From Bacteroidales bacterium (GTDB lineage Bacteria > Bacteroidota > Bacteroidia > Bacteroidales > UBA932), in assembly GCA_016287075.1 (NCBI GenBank), contig JAEEVC010000010.1, forward strand, positions 28,704 to 92,703: 64,000 bases of DNA, written 5' to 3'. This document shows, in pieces, positions 26,734-35,301 of this stretch (the stretch's first letter is position 1; each line of letters starts with the position of its first letter). The position numbers and the translations under genes are program-made. Below the pieces are notes generated by a model. The model had not been told where the DNA came from, did not search any database, and was given only the letters and a program-made list of their open reading frames with translations.

Positions 26734-27810
26734 TCAACAAGATACAATCTCATTGAAAACGCGGAGCAAATTGCCGCCAGCCACCTGCGAAACGGCCTTT
26801 TCATCGTATCCGCGACGACGCATCTCATCGAAAACCACCGGCAGATCCGCTATGGTTTCCAAACCGGCAGGCGGCACGCAGATCCCGTCGTAGTCCGTAC
26901 CGATGCCCACATGGTCGATCCCGGCGAAACGGACGGCCCGGTCAATATGGTCAACGACATCCCGGACATCCGGCCGGCGGAGGGTCTTGAGGCGCTCCTG
27001 CATCCTGATCCAGGCCGATTGTGCATCCGGATCGGAAGGATCCGCGATGAACGCGCCTTCCACCCGGTCCGCCTCATCCAGCAGCGCCGCCTCTTCCGGC
27101 CGCTTGCCGAAATCATCCCGCAGGAAAGAAGGATAAAGATTGATGCCGACATAACCGCCTTTCTCCCCCAGCGCCTGCAGCATTTCATCGGTCAGGTTCC
27201 TGCGGTGACCGCACAGGGCCCGGCAGCTGGAATGAGAGGCAATAATCGGTTTTTCAGATACTTCCAGGCAGTCCCAGAACGTTTTGTCGGAGGCATGCGA
27301 CACATCGGCCATGATGCCGAGGCGGTTCATTTCGGCGACGGCACGGCGTCCGAACGGACTGAGTCCGTTCCAGTGCGAGCCGTCCGCCGCGCTGTCCGCG
27401 ACGGCATTATCCCCGTTGTGGGTCAGCGTAATGTAACGGACGCCCATCCGGGCGAACCAGCGGAGCAGTGCCAGGGACTCCCCGATCGGCGACGCATTCT
27501 CCATCCCGAGAAAGACGGTCATGCAACCATCCGCTTGGTTCCCAGGCACTTCCGAAGGATGCGCCCCCAGCCGGACACGACCGTTGCTGCGCCGGACCGC
27601 ATCCCGGACACCGGCAATCATCCGCTGCACATACAGGGCCGCTTCCGGCTGCGTGCGCTCCGCGGGCGTATACAGGGCAAAAAAAGCCGCGCCGACTCCC
27701 CCTCTTTCCATTTTGGGGAAGTCGACGTGGGCATAGGCGTTGTCGATACACACATCCCGTCCACGGTAGATCTGGGAAGGCGTATCGCAGTGACTGTCAA
27801 AGATAAACAT
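26734..27810 (-). CDS. Membrane dipeptidase-type peptidase (M19, renal dipeptidase family)
   Basis: The 358-residue protein has the M19 metal ligands: His7 and Asp9 in FDSHCD, Glu104 in FLGMEN, His172 in DVSHAS, His193 in ASHSSCRAL, and a late GTDYDG. The family is a TIM-barrel binuclear zinc hydrolase that cleaves dipeptides, including D-amino-acid-containing ones. No signal peptide is present, so it should act in the cytoplasm, probably in peptide or murein-peptide recycling. Its ATG is 2 nt after the GIN-domain gene, placing it last in a long minus-strand run. Confidence 0.9.
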   Translation of the reverse strand: MFIFDSHCDTPSQIYRGRDVCIDNAYAHVDFPKMERGGVGAAFFALYTPAERTQPEAALYVQRMIAGVRDAVRRSNGRVRLGAHPSEVPGNQADGCMTVFLGMENASPIGESLALLRWFARMGVRYITLTHNGDNAVADSAADGSHWNGLSPFGRRAVAEMNRLGIMADVSHASDKTFWDCLEVSEKPIIASHSSCRALCGHRRNLTDEMLQALGEKGGYVGINLYPSFLRDDFGKRPEEAALLDEADRVEGAFIADPSDPDAQSAWIRMQERLKTLRRPDVRDVVDHIDRAVRFAGIDHVGIGTDYDGICVPPAGLETIADLPVVFDEMRRRGYDEKAVSQVAGGNLLRVFNEIVSC

Positions 27811-27812
27811 CC

Positions 27813-28796
27813 CTACTTGGTCCCGTACGGGGCAAGGGTGGACTTGAGGATCCGCGAAATACGGAACTCGGGGGTGCCGTTATAATAAACGGAAGCACCG
27901 CTCGTCAGGTCGACGGTCAGGGAGTGCTCGGGGCTGACCAGCAGGGTCCCGGAATTCATTTCCGCCTCCGCATCGGCGACAGGAAGCCCCATCGTGTCGA
28001 TATTGCAGGAACGGGCCCCCTTGACAATCAGCCCGGAAGCGGTTCCCGTGACGGTCACTTTCGAGGAGCCGGTCGAGGAGACATAGACCTTGGCGGCATT
28101 CACGCCGGCGCTGATCTGGGAGGTGCCGTCGGTATTGACCATGAACGAAGAGACCACGTCGCTGGAGCTGTTGATCTGGGAAGAGCCGGAAGAGGACAGG
28201 TTCAATTCGCGGGAACGGGACTCCAGGCGCAGGTGGGAGCCGTTCTCCGTCGTGACATTGATTTCGCTCTCGCAGTCGATGCTCACCACGGCGTCCGCAT
28301 TCTTCTTGAGCAGGAACTTCGCGGAACTCGTATGGAGCGACAGGGCCTTGACGTTGGCCTTGCCGGCGAGTTCCATGTTGAAATTCGCCCCTTCGAAGGT
28401 ATCCGCGCCTGTCAAGGACGCCTCGTCATCCATGTAAATGCCTTCCAGGACAGGGGTATAGATGATGGCACGGAGAACGGCCTTCGGCGCATTGCGGCCG
28501 CGGTACATCTTCTTGACCTCCTTCGGGACGGCCTTTTCATCATAGGAGACATACAGGGTGTTCCCCTTCACATAGACGTTGACATAGTCGGAAAGAACCG
28601 TGTCCACGGTCAGTTTGACGCCATAGGCGCCCTTGGCGACGGTGACCTCGAAGGCGCTCCGGACGTCGATGGACGTGAATGCGGACACTTCGTGGACACG
28701 CTCGCGCGTCTGAGCCCCCGCAAAAAGGGAGAATCCGGTCAGGAGAGCGGCCGAAACCAGCAGCCTGAGCCATTTCACATGCATTGTTTTCATCAT
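27813..28796 (-). CDS. GIN-domain (DUF2807) exported protein
   Basis: The 327-residue protein begins MMKTMHVKWLRLLVSAALL with signal cleavage likely after AGA, before QTRERVHEVSAFTSIDVRSA. FTSIDVRSAFEVTVAKG is the standard entry of the DUF2807 head-GIN domain. It is followed by a long right-handed beta-helix rich in Ser, Asn and Val (LSSSGSSQINSSSDVVSS; VSSTGSSKVTVTGTA). These proteins are periplasmic or surface proteins of unknown function in Bacteroidota. It sits between the ABC-F gene (15 nt) and the dipeptidase gene (2 nt). Confidence 0.85.
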   Translation of the reverse strand: MMKTMHVKWLRLLVSAALLTGFSLFAGAQTRERVHEVSAFTSIDVRSAFEVTVAKGAYGVKLTVDTVLSDYVNVYVKGNTLYVSYDEKAVPKEVKKMYRGRNAPKAVLRAIIYTPVLEGIYMDDEASLTGADTFEGANFNMELAGKANVKALSLHTSSAKFLLKKNADAVVSIDCESEINVTTENGSHLRLESRSRELNLSSSGSSQINSSSDVVSSFMVNTDGTSQISAGVNAAKVYVSSTGSSKVTVTGTASGLIVKGARSCNIDTMGLPVADAEAEMNSGTLLVSPEHSLTVDLTSGASVYYNGTPEFRISRILKSTLAPYGTK

Positions 28797-28811
28797 ACTG
28801 TCTTTTAAGGT

Positions 28812-30737
28812 TTACATTTCCAATTTTTCAAGAAGCGCTCCCCATTCATCCGTCATGGAATCCAGGGACAGCTTGTTTTCCAAATAGTTGCGGGTGAGTT
28901 CAAGGATGTCGTCCTTCTCCCCGGGATTGGCGAGCACCTTTTCGATGCCGGCCTGCGCGGCTTCCAGCCTGGCGATTTCCTTTTCCAGGAAGGATACCCG
29001 GTTCTGCATCTTCCTGTACTCCCGGTTGGCCGTCCGCTGCCGCTCGAAGACCTGCTTCGACACCGCCTTCTCCTCCGCAACCGGCTTCGGGGCGGCGGGT
29101 GCAAGCCGCTCCAACTCCTGGAGGTTCTCGATCTTCCGCTTTTCCAGGAAATCACTGACGGACCCCAAGTGCTCCTTCACTTTCCCGTCACGGAACTCGT
29201 ACAGCTTGTCCACGAGCCCGTCCAGGAAATCCCGGTCGTGGGAAACGACAATAAGCGTGCCGTCAAAGGACTGCAGCGCCTGCTTGAGGATGTCCTTCGA
29301 GCGGATGTCCATATGGTTCGTCGGTTCATCGAGCGCGAGGACGTTGTGGGACTGGAGCATCAGCTTGGCCATGCCGAGCCGGGCCCGCTCGCCGCCGCTG
29401 AGGACGGCGACCTTCTTGTCGATGTCCTCCCCCTTGAAGAGGAAGGCACCGAGCAGGTCCCGGAGTTTTGCGCGGATGTCACCGACCGCAATCCGGTCCA
29501 GCGTACCGTATACCGTCTCGTTGCGGTCGAGGATATCTTCCTGATTCTGTGCATAATATCCGATATCCACGTTGTGCCCGACCTTCGCCGTGCCCGAAAA
29601 CGGCTCCAGCTCCTGCATGATGACGCGCATCAGGGTCGTCTTCCCCTCGCCGTTGCGCCCGATCAGCGCCACCTTGTCGCCGCGCTTGATCTCGATCTGC
29701 GCCCCGGAGAAAACCGTTTTCTGTGGATAGCCGACGACGAGGTCCGTTCCCTTGAATACGACATCGCCCGACCGGGGCGCCGGCGGGAACTTGAGGCGGA
29801 TCCGGGAACCGTCCGTCTCGTCGATCTCGATGCGGTCCAGCTTCTCCAGCGCCTTGATGCGCGACTGGACCTGGTTGGACTTGGTGGGCTTGTAACGGAA
29901 ACGGTTGATGAAATCCTCCGTCTTCTCGATCATCCGCTGCTGGTTCTCATAAGCGGCCGTCTGCTGCGCTATCCTTTCCGCACGGAGCGTAACATACTGG
30001 CTGTAAGGGACTTTATAGTCATGGATATGACCCAGCAGGATTTCCGCCGTCCGATTGGTGACATTGTCCAGGAATTTCCGGTCATGGGAGACCAGGAGGA
30101 TGGAACCGCGGTATGCCCTGAGGTAATCTTCGAACCATTCGATGGATTCGATGTCCAGGTGGTTGGTCGGCTCGTCGAGCAGGAGGACGTCCGGCTGCGC
30201 AAGGAGGATCTTCGCCAGTTCGATCCGCATGTTCCAGCCCTGGCTGAAGGTCTCGGTGCGGCGGTCAAGTTCGTCCGGCTTGAAACCCAGGCCGGCGAGG
30301 GTCTTGTGTGCGCGGACCAGCGGTGACTCCCCCGTTTCCAGGGCCAGCCGGTCATTTATTTCATTCAGTCGATTAATTAACGCCTCATATTCGACTGATT
30401 CATAATCCGTTCTCTCAGATAATTCCGCATTGATCCTTTCCAGCTCGGCCTCCTGGGAGTGCAAATCATCGAACACGGTCATCACCTCGTCAATCACGGT
30501 GCGGCCCTTGTGGTGCTCCATGATCTGGGGCAGGTAGCCGATCCGGAGGTCGGAAGGCATGTCGATGTGGCCGGACGTCATTCCCTGTTCGCCGGTGATG
30601 AGCTTCATCAGCGTGGATTTCCCGGCCCCGTTCTTGCCGACGAGACCGATCTTGTCCGTCTCGCTGATGTGGAGACTGACATCATCCAGCAGCGTGAAAC
30701 TGCCGAAGGCGACGGTGACGTTATTCAGGGAGATCAT
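28812..30737 (-). CDS. ABC-F family ATPase (ribosome-associated, Uup/YdiF-like)
   Basis: The 641-residue protein has two ABC domains in one chain and no membrane segment. The first has Walker A GKNGAGKST (about 34-42), signature FSQGWNMRIELAKIL and LLLDEPTNHLDIESIEWFE. The second has GRNGEGKTT, LSGGERARLGMAKLML and LALDEPTNHMDIRSKD. A linker of about 75 residues separates them, and a coiled-coil C-terminal extension (about 545-641) resembles Uup. ABC-F proteins act on the ribosome; a resistance role is possible but there is no evidence for it here. Its start overlaps the tatC stop by 17 bp. Confidence 0.9.
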   Translation of the reverse strand: MISLNNVTVAFGSFTLLDDVSLHISETDKIGLVGKNGAGKSTLMKLITGEQGMTSGHIDMPSDLRIGYLPQIMEHHKGRTVIDEVMTVFDDLHSQEAELERINAELSERTDYESVEYEALINRLNEINDRLALETGESPLVRAHKTLAGLGFKPDELDRRTETFSQGWNMRIELAKILLAQPDVLLLDEPTNHLDIESIEWFEDYLRAYRGSILLVSHDRKFLDNVTNRTAEILLGHIHDYKVPYSQYVTLRAERIAQQTAAYENQQRMIEKTEDFINRFRYKPTKSNQVQSRIKALEKLDRIEIDETDGSRIRLKFPPAPRSGDVVFKGTDLVVGYPQKTVFSGAQIEIKRGDKVALIGRNGEGKTTLMRVIMQELEPFSGTAKVGHNVDIGYYAQNQEDILDRNETVYGTLDRIAVGDIRAKLRDLLGAFLFKGEDIDKKVAVLSGGERARLGMAKLMLQSHNVLALDEPTNHMDIRSKDILKQALQSFDGTLIVVSHDRDFLDGLVDKLYEFRDGKVKEHLGSVSDFLEKRKIENLQELERLAPAAPKPVAEEKAVSKQVFERQRTANREYRKMQNRVSFLEKEIARLEAAQAGIEKVLANPGEKDDILELTRNYLENKLSLDSMTDEWGALLEKLEM

Positions 30738-31482
30738 CCGTTTCTTTCTGTTTACAGATCAGGATACTGAACTCATAGAGCCCATAGAGGGGAATAGAGA
30801 GGACGAACATCGAGAACGGGTCGCTTGGCGTAATCAGGGCGGAAAGGATCAGCACCACGATAAAGGCATACTTCCGGTAACGCTTCAGGTCGTCCTTCCC
30901 AACCAGGCCGAGGTGCGAAAGGACCATGATGACGGTCGGGAACTCGAAAATCAGCCCGATGAGGAAGACCATCGAGATGAAAAGCGAGATGTAGGAGCTG
31001 AGGGAAATCGTATTCCGGACGCTGTCGCTGACCGAATAGTTCATGAAGAACATCAGGCAGACCGGCAGGACGATGAAATAGCCGACCGCGACTCCCAGGT
31101 AAAACAGGCCCGAAGACATCCCGAAGGCCCTTCCGACCGCCTTTTTCTCATGTTCATACAAGGCCGGCGCGATGAAGCGCCAGAGCTCATATACAATATA
31201 AGGAAAAGCGAGGACGACACCGCAGAGCAGCGCCATTTTCAGGTGGACGAAGAACTGGGCGGAGATGTCGATGTTGATGAGCGACATCGAGAAATCGAGC
31301 CCGAGCCACTTGTAGAGGACGAAATCGGGCTTGGAAGGCCACAGGACGGCCTGGAACAGCCATTCTTTCGTGGCCAGGAAGAAGACGGAGAGCAGGCACG
31401 CCGCGAGGATGGAACGCCAGAGCGTCCCCCTCAACTCGTCGAGGTGGTCCCAGAAGGACATTTCTCCGTTTCCCGCAGCCAC
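30721..31482 (-). CDS. tatC: TatC, Sec-independent protein translocase subunit
   Basis: The product (253 residues from the GTG at 31482; an ATG at 31461 gives MSFWDHLDELRG) has six predicted transmembrane segments. It also has the TatC hallmarks SFWDHLDELR, FPYIVYELWRFIAPALYEHEK and VLILSALITPSDPFS. TatC recognises twin-arginine signal peptides in the inner membrane and, with TatA, exports folded proteins. tatA is directly upstream (3-nt gap from the GTG, 24 nt from the ATG). No tatB is present, as in minimal Tat systems. Confidence 0.95.
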   Translation of the reverse strand: MAAGNGEMSFWDHLDELRGTLWRSILAACLLSVFFLATKEWLFQAVLWPSKPDFVLYKWLGLDFSMSLINIDISAQFFVHLKMALLCGVVLAFPYIVYELWRFIAPALYEHEKKAVGRAFGMSSGLFYLGVAVGYFIVLPVCLMFFMNYSVSDSVRNTISLSSYISLFISMVFLIGLIFEFPTVIMVLSHLGLVGKDDLKRYRKYAFIVVLILSALITPSDPFSMFVLSIPLYGLYEFSILICKQKETDDLPE

Positions 31483-31485
31483 GGC

Positions 31486-31692
31486 CTACTTCGACTCGCC
31501 GTCCTTGCCGTCGCTGTCTTCGACGTCCTGGATCTCCTTTTCGACGTCCTTCATCCCCTGCTTGAAGCTTTTGACGCCCTTTCCGATCCCGTGCATCAGC
31601 TCGGGAATCTTCTTGCCGCCGAAGAGAAGGAGGATGACCAGGACGATGGCAACGATCTCCCAGGTTCCGATCATGAGTGGATAAATCATCAT
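31486..31692 (-). CDS. tatA: TatA, twin-arginine translocase pore subunit
   Basis: The 68-residue protein has the TatA layout: short N-terminus, one membrane helix (IGTWEIVAIVLVILLLFGG), a FGGKKIPELMHGIGKG hinge and amphipathic helix, then an acidic charged tail. In this family TatA oligomers form the pore recruited by TatC. Starts at 31692, 31689 or 31674 are all possible; the last gives MIGTWEIV. It lies 10 nt after the thioesterase gene and just before tatC. Confidence 0.94.
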   Translation of the reverse strand: MMIYPLMIGTWEIVAIVLVILLLFGGKKIPELMHGIGKGVKSFKQGMKDVEKEIQDVEDSDGKDGESK

Positions 31693-31702
31693 AACAGTGC
31701 AA

Positions 31703-32113
31703 TTAATCGTTCATTCTGGATTCTATCAGTCTGGCCACCGGCTCCGGGCAGCGGATGGGCCGGTAGGTCCTGGCATCGAGGAAGGCCAGCGTGACCGTCC
31801 CTTCCGCGCAGACCTCGCCGCGCTGGTTCACGACGGACTGCTTCACATGCAGTTTCGCCATCGGGATTTCCTCGACCGCGGCCGTCGCCGTAAGGACATC
31901 CCCCATCCGGGCGGAATGCTTGAAGCGGCACTCGACGCCGATGACGGCGAAGAGCACGCCGATCTCGTTTTCGCACACTTCCACCGGCAGGCCGGCCGCT
32001 TCCATCATCCCGTTCCTGGCCATTTCAAAATAGCGGATATAATTCGAGTGATGGACCACCTTCATCTGGTCGGTTTCGTAGTACCGGACGGGGAATTTTA
32101 CCTCATAATGCAT
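31703..32113 (-). CDS. Hotdog-fold acyl-CoA thioesterase (YbgC/FadM-like)
   Basis: The 136-residue protein shows the 4HBT signature VRYYETDQMKVVHHSNYIRYFE, containing the YxxTDxxxVVxHxxYxxYFE pattern with the catalytic Asp, and a C-terminal strand GTVTLAFLDARTYRPIRCPE. It should hydrolyse acyl-CoA or acyl-ACP thioesters in the cytoplasm. The ATG at 32113 is preceded after 1 nt by a palindrome (32115-32129) that recurs near 51.5 kb, so regulation separate from valS is plausible. Confidence 0.9.
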   Translation of the reverse strand: MHYEVKFPVRYYETDQMKVVHHSNYIRYFEMARNGMMEAAGLPVEVCENEIGVLFAVIGVECRFKHSARMGDVLTATAAVEEIPMAKLHVKQSVVNQRGEVCAEGTVTLAFLDARTYRPIRCPEPVARLIESRMND

Positions 32114-32114
32114 G

Positions 32115-32129
32115 ATAACAAAAATGTTA
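32115..32129 (-). promoter_or_regulatory. Operator-like palindrome TAACATTTTTGTTAT upstream of the thioesterase-tat genes
   Basis: On the minus strand this 15-mer is identical to bases 51544-51558. It lies between valS and the thioesterase gene, 1 nt before the ATG, and overlaps CATTTTTG, a one-mismatch version of the -7 box. Binding there would block transcription or translation initiation. Confidence 0.5.
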
Positions 32130-32149
32130 ATACTAAAAACTAATTTGTT

Positions 32150-34816
32150 TTATGCATTATTTTTCAACGCCTTAATCTGCGACTCCAAACTTTCTATCTT
32201 GGAGAGGCTATCGGCTTCCTTTTTGCGCTCGTTTTCGATGACGGCAGCCGGGGCGTGGGCCGTGAACTTCTCATTGGCGAGTTTTCCACGGACGCTGGCG
32301 AGGAATTTCTGCTGGTATGCGAGGTCTTTTTCGAGCTTAGCCAGTTCTTCGGCGACATTGACGAGCCCCGTCAGCGGAACGAACAGTTCAACCGTCTTCA
32401 CCAAGAAATTCACGCCGGCCGCATCGCCGAATTCCGCGACCATTTCGACGGACGAGGTATTGGCCAGTTTCTCAATGACCGGGATGGTCTCCGACGGGAA
32501 ATCCCCTTTGATCTGGAGGGCCAGCTGCTCACGGGGCGGGAGATTCTTCTGGTTGCGGATGCCGCGCACACCGGCGATCGCTTCTTCGGCCATCTCGAAA
32601 TCAGCAATGGCCGCCGCCGGATAGGCCTTGGCCTTCGGCGTCGGCGCAAAGAGGATGGTCTCCCCTTCCTTGCGTTCCTCCATATTCTGCCAGAGTTCCT
32701 CCGTGATGAACGGCATCACCGGATGGATCAGTTTCAGGAGCGCCTCGAAATAGGAAAGCGTCGCATCGAGGGTCGCCTTGTCAATGGGCTGCGGCCTGCC
32801 GTCGACGAACGCCGGCTTGATGGCCTCCAGGTACCAGGAGCAGAAATCATCCCAGAACAGCTTGTAGATGGTCATCAGGGCGTCCGAAATGCGGAACTTG
32901 CCGTAATGGTCTTCAATCTGTTCGATGGCCTGGCTGAGGCGCGCATCAAACCAGCGGACTGCAACTTTCGCAGCAGCAGATTGTTCTGCGCTTTCATCTA
33001 CATCAAAGCTCTTGATCAGGCGATAGGAATTCCAAATCTTGTTGCAGAAGTTCCTCCCCTGTTCGATCATGCTCTCGTCGTAGAGGATGTCATTGCCGGC
33101 AGAGGAACAGAGCAGCATTCCGATGCGGACCGCATCGGCGCCGTATTTGGCGATCAGTTCCAGCGGGTCCGGCGAATTGCCGAGCGTCTTGGACATCTTG
33201 CGGCCCAGCTTGTCCCGGACGATACCGGTGAAATAGACGTTGGAGAAGGGCTCGCGGCCCATGAATTCCTCGCCGGCCATGATCATGCGGGCCACCCAGA
33301 AGAAAATGATGTCCGGGCCGGTCACGAGGTCGCTGGTCGGATAATAGTAGGCGAGATCCCTGTTCGGCTTGTGTTCCGGATGGCCGGGCATCTCGGGATC
33401 GAACACCGAAATCGGCCAGAGCCAGGAGCTGAACCAGGTATCGAGGACGTCTTCGTCCTGGTGCAGGTCCGCCGCCGTCAGGGACGAATCGAGCGCCTGG
33501 GCGGCCTGCAGGGCCGCTTCAGGGGTCGCTTCGACGACATAACGGCCGTCCGGCAGGTAATAGGCCGGGATGCGCTGTCCCCACCAGAGCTGGCGGGAGA
33601 TGCACCAGTCGCGGGCATTCTCCATCCAGTGGCGGTAGGTATTGACATATTTCTCCGGAATGAACTTCGTGCGGCCGCTTTCCACCGTCTCCAGGGCCGT
33701 CCTGGCCAGCGATTCCATCTTGAGGAACCACTGGGCGGAAAGGCGCGGCTCGATGACCGCGTTCGTCCGCTCGGAATAACCGACCGGGGACGTATACTCC
33801 TCGACCTTTTCCAGGTTTCCGGCTTCCTCCAGCATCTTGACGATCTTCTTGCGGGCGACGAAGCGGTCTTCCCCGACAAGGATCTGCGCCTCCGCGTTCA
33901 GGCAGCCGTGCTCGTCGATGATGTCGATGACGGGCAGGTTGTGCCGCAGGCCGATCTCATAGTCATGGACATCGTGGGCCGGGGTCACCTTCAGGCAGCC
34001 GGTACCGAAGTCCATCTCGACGTAATCATCCTCGATGACAGGGATTTCCCGGTTGATGAGCGGGATCAGGACCTTCTTGCCCCGCAGCCAGTGGTGGCGC
34101 TCGTCTGCGGGATTGACGCAGATGGCGGCATCCGCCATGATCGTCTCCGGACGGGTCGTCGCGATGACCAGGTACTTGTCGGTCGGATGGCCGGCTCCGT
34201 CGGAGATATAATAGCGGAGATGATAGAAATGGCTCTGGGTGTCCTTGTGGATCACCTCGTCATCGCTGACGGCGGTCAGGGCCTCGGGATCCCAGTTGAC
34301 CATGCGGACGCCCTTGTAGATCCATCCCTTCCTGTAAAAATAGACGAAAGTGTTGATGACGGCCTCGGAAAGGGCCGGTTCCATCGTGAAGCGGGTGCGG
34401 TCCCAGTCGCAGGAGGCGCCGAGCTTGCGGAGCTGCTCCAGGATGATGCCGCCGTGCTCCTCCTTCCACGCCCAGGCGTGCTTGAGGAATTCTTCACGCG
34501 TAAGGTCTTCTTTCTTGATACCTTGTGCCTTCAGTTTCGCGACGACCTTGTTCTCCGTCGCAATGGAGGCGTGGTCCGTGCCGGGGACCCAGCAGGCATT
34601 CTTGCCGTCCATGCGGGCCTTGCGGATCAGCACGTCGTTGAGCGTGTTGTTGAGCACGTGCCCCATATGCAGGATGCCGGTCACATTGGGCGGCGGAATC
34701 ACGATCGTATACGGTTTCCTCTCATCCGGTTCCGAATGGAAGAACTTGTTTTTCAGCCAAAAGGCATACCATTTGTCTTCAACCTCTGCGGGATTGTACT
34801 TGGCGGGAAGTTCCAT
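32150..34816 (-). CDS. valS: Valyl-tRNA synthetase
   Basis: The 888-residue class I synthetase has PPPNVTGILHMGHVLN (HIGH motif at 50-53), the CP1 editing domain (about 180-350), DVLDTWFSSWLWP, KMSKT (540-544) and the C-terminal coiled-coil arm (about 820-888). It charges tRNA-Val and edits mischarged Thr. I choose the ATG at 34816, since the longer GTG start at 34849 adds a basic stretch absent from the family core. The leader from the promoter at 34879-34886 holds a GGGGG-ATAA-CCCCC hairpin. A long plus-strand open frame opposite valS is a codon-bias shadow. Confidence 0.95.
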   Translation of the reverse strand: MELPAKYNPAEVEDKWYAFWLKNKFFHSEPDERKPYTIVIPPPNVTGILHMGHVLNNTLNDVLIRKARMDGKNACWVPGTDHASIATENKVVAKLKAQGIKKEDLTREEFLKHAWAWKEEHGGIILEQLRKLGASCDWDRTRFTMEPALSEAVINTFVYFYRKGWIYKGVRMVNWDPEALTAVSDDEVIHKDTQSHFYHLRYYISDGAGHPTDKYLVIATTRPETIMADAAICVNPADERHHWLRGKKVLIPLINREIPVIEDDYVEMDFGTGCLKVTPAHDVHDYEIGLRHNLPVIDIIDEHGCLNAEAQILVGEDRFVARKKIVKMLEEAGNLEKVEEYTSPVGYSERTNAVIEPRLSAQWFLKMESLARTALETVESGRTKFIPEKYVNTYRHWMENARDWCISRQLWWGQRIPAYYLPDGRYVVEATPEAALQAAQALDSSLTAADLHQDEDVLDTWFSSWLWPISVFDPEMPGHPEHKPNRDLAYYYPTSDLVTGPDIIFFWVARMIMAGEEFMGREPFSNVYFTGIVRDKLGRKMSKTLGNSPDPLELIAKYGADAVRIGMLLCSSAGNDILYDESMIEQGRNFCNKIWNSYRLIKSFDVDESAEQSAAAKVAVRWFDARLSQAIEQIEDHYGKFRISDALMTIYKLFWDDFCSWYLEAIKPAFVDGRPQPIDKATLDATLSYFEALLKLIHPVMPFITEELWQNMEERKEGETILFAPTPKAKAYPAAAIADFEMAEEAIAGVRGIRNQKNLPPREQLALQIKGDFPSETIPVIEKLANTSSVEMVAEFGDAAGVNFLVKTVELFVPLTGLVNVAEELAKLEKDLAYQQKFLASVRGKLANEKFTAHAPAAVIENERKKEADSLSKIESLESQIKALKNNA

Positions 34817-34854
34817 GCTCTCGATGCTTTTTCGTTTTCTTTTCCACACGATAC

Positions 34855-34868
34855 GGGGGTTATCCCCC
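34855..34868 (-). promoter_or_regulatory. G5/C5 hairpin in the valS leader
   Basis: In the minus-strand transcript GGGGG-AUAA-CCCCC forms a 5-bp all-GC stem with a 4-nt loop. It lies a few nucleotides after the expected transcription start and about 40 nt before the AUG. It may stabilise the 5' end or tune valS expression. No T-box features are seen. Confidence 0.45.
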
Positions 34869-34878
34869 TATCATCTTA

Positions 34879-34886
34879 CAAAAATA
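34879..34886 (-). promoter_or_regulatory. Bacteroidota -7 element for valS
   Basis: TATTTTTG on the minus strand matches TAnnTTTG. It is only 12 bp from the -7 element of the divergent DUF3467 gene, so each promoter's -33 region overlaps the other's -7 region. Confidence 0.55.
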
Positions 34887-34898
34887 AGTATTTTTTCG

Positions 34899-34906
34899 TA
34901 ATTTTG
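34899..34906 (+). promoter_or_regulatory. Bacteroidota -7 element for the DUF3467-kdsC-maf operon
   Basis: TAATTTTG matches TAnnTTTG. It leaves a leader of about 35-40 nt to the ATG at 34949, or about 10 nt to an in-frame ATG at 34922. Confidence 0.55.
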
Positions 34907-34948
34907 CGATTCCAACCCACGATGTTGAATCTTCAAGCATTGGATAAT

Positions 34949-35299
34949 ATGGACAACAACAAAGAGAAACCGCAGCAGAACCAGCTGACCATCGAACTCA
35001 AACCGGAAATCGCCAGGGGCATCTATTCCAACCTCGCGATCATTTCCCACTCCCACAGCGAATTCATCATCGACTTCGCCTCCAACCTCCCGGGCTTCCC
35101 GAAAGCCGAGATCGGCAGCCGGATCATCATGACGCCCGAGCACGCAAAGCGGCTCATGAACGCCCTGTTCGACAACATCAGCAAGTACGAGGCGCAGTTC
35201 GGCCTCATCGACCTCGGCGGCGGCGCCAACCAGAAGAATGCCGGCGGCACCTTCGACCTCGGCACTTTCGGTCCTTTCGGCGGCAACAACAAATCCTAA
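34949..35299 (+). CDS. DUF3467 family protein
   Basis: The 116-residue protein has the DUF3467 core LTIELKPEIARGIYSNLAII, HSHSEFIIDFASNLPGFPKA, RIIMTPEHAKRLMNAL and NISKYEAQFG, then a Gly/Asn-rich tail. The family is small, cytoplasmic and widespread in Bacteroidota, with no firm function. I chose the ATG at 34949 since the next residues match the usual N-terminus; the ATG at 34922 would add nine residues. kdsC starts 2 nt after its stop, so the genes are co-transcribed. Confidence 0.82.
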   Translation: MDNNKEKPQQNQLTIELKPEIARGIYSNLAIISHSHSEFIIDFASNLPGFPKAEIGSRIIMTPEHAKRLMNALFDNISKYEAQFGLIDLGGGANQKNAGGTFDLGTFGPFGGNNKS

Positions 35300-35301
35300 G
35301 C

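Noticed and set aside
32255..35299. Open frame of about 1000 codons on the plus strand opposite valS
   Set aside because: It mirrors valS codons. Only its 3' end (from 34949) is real, as DUF3467; the rest shows no family motif and is a shadow of high-G+C codon use.
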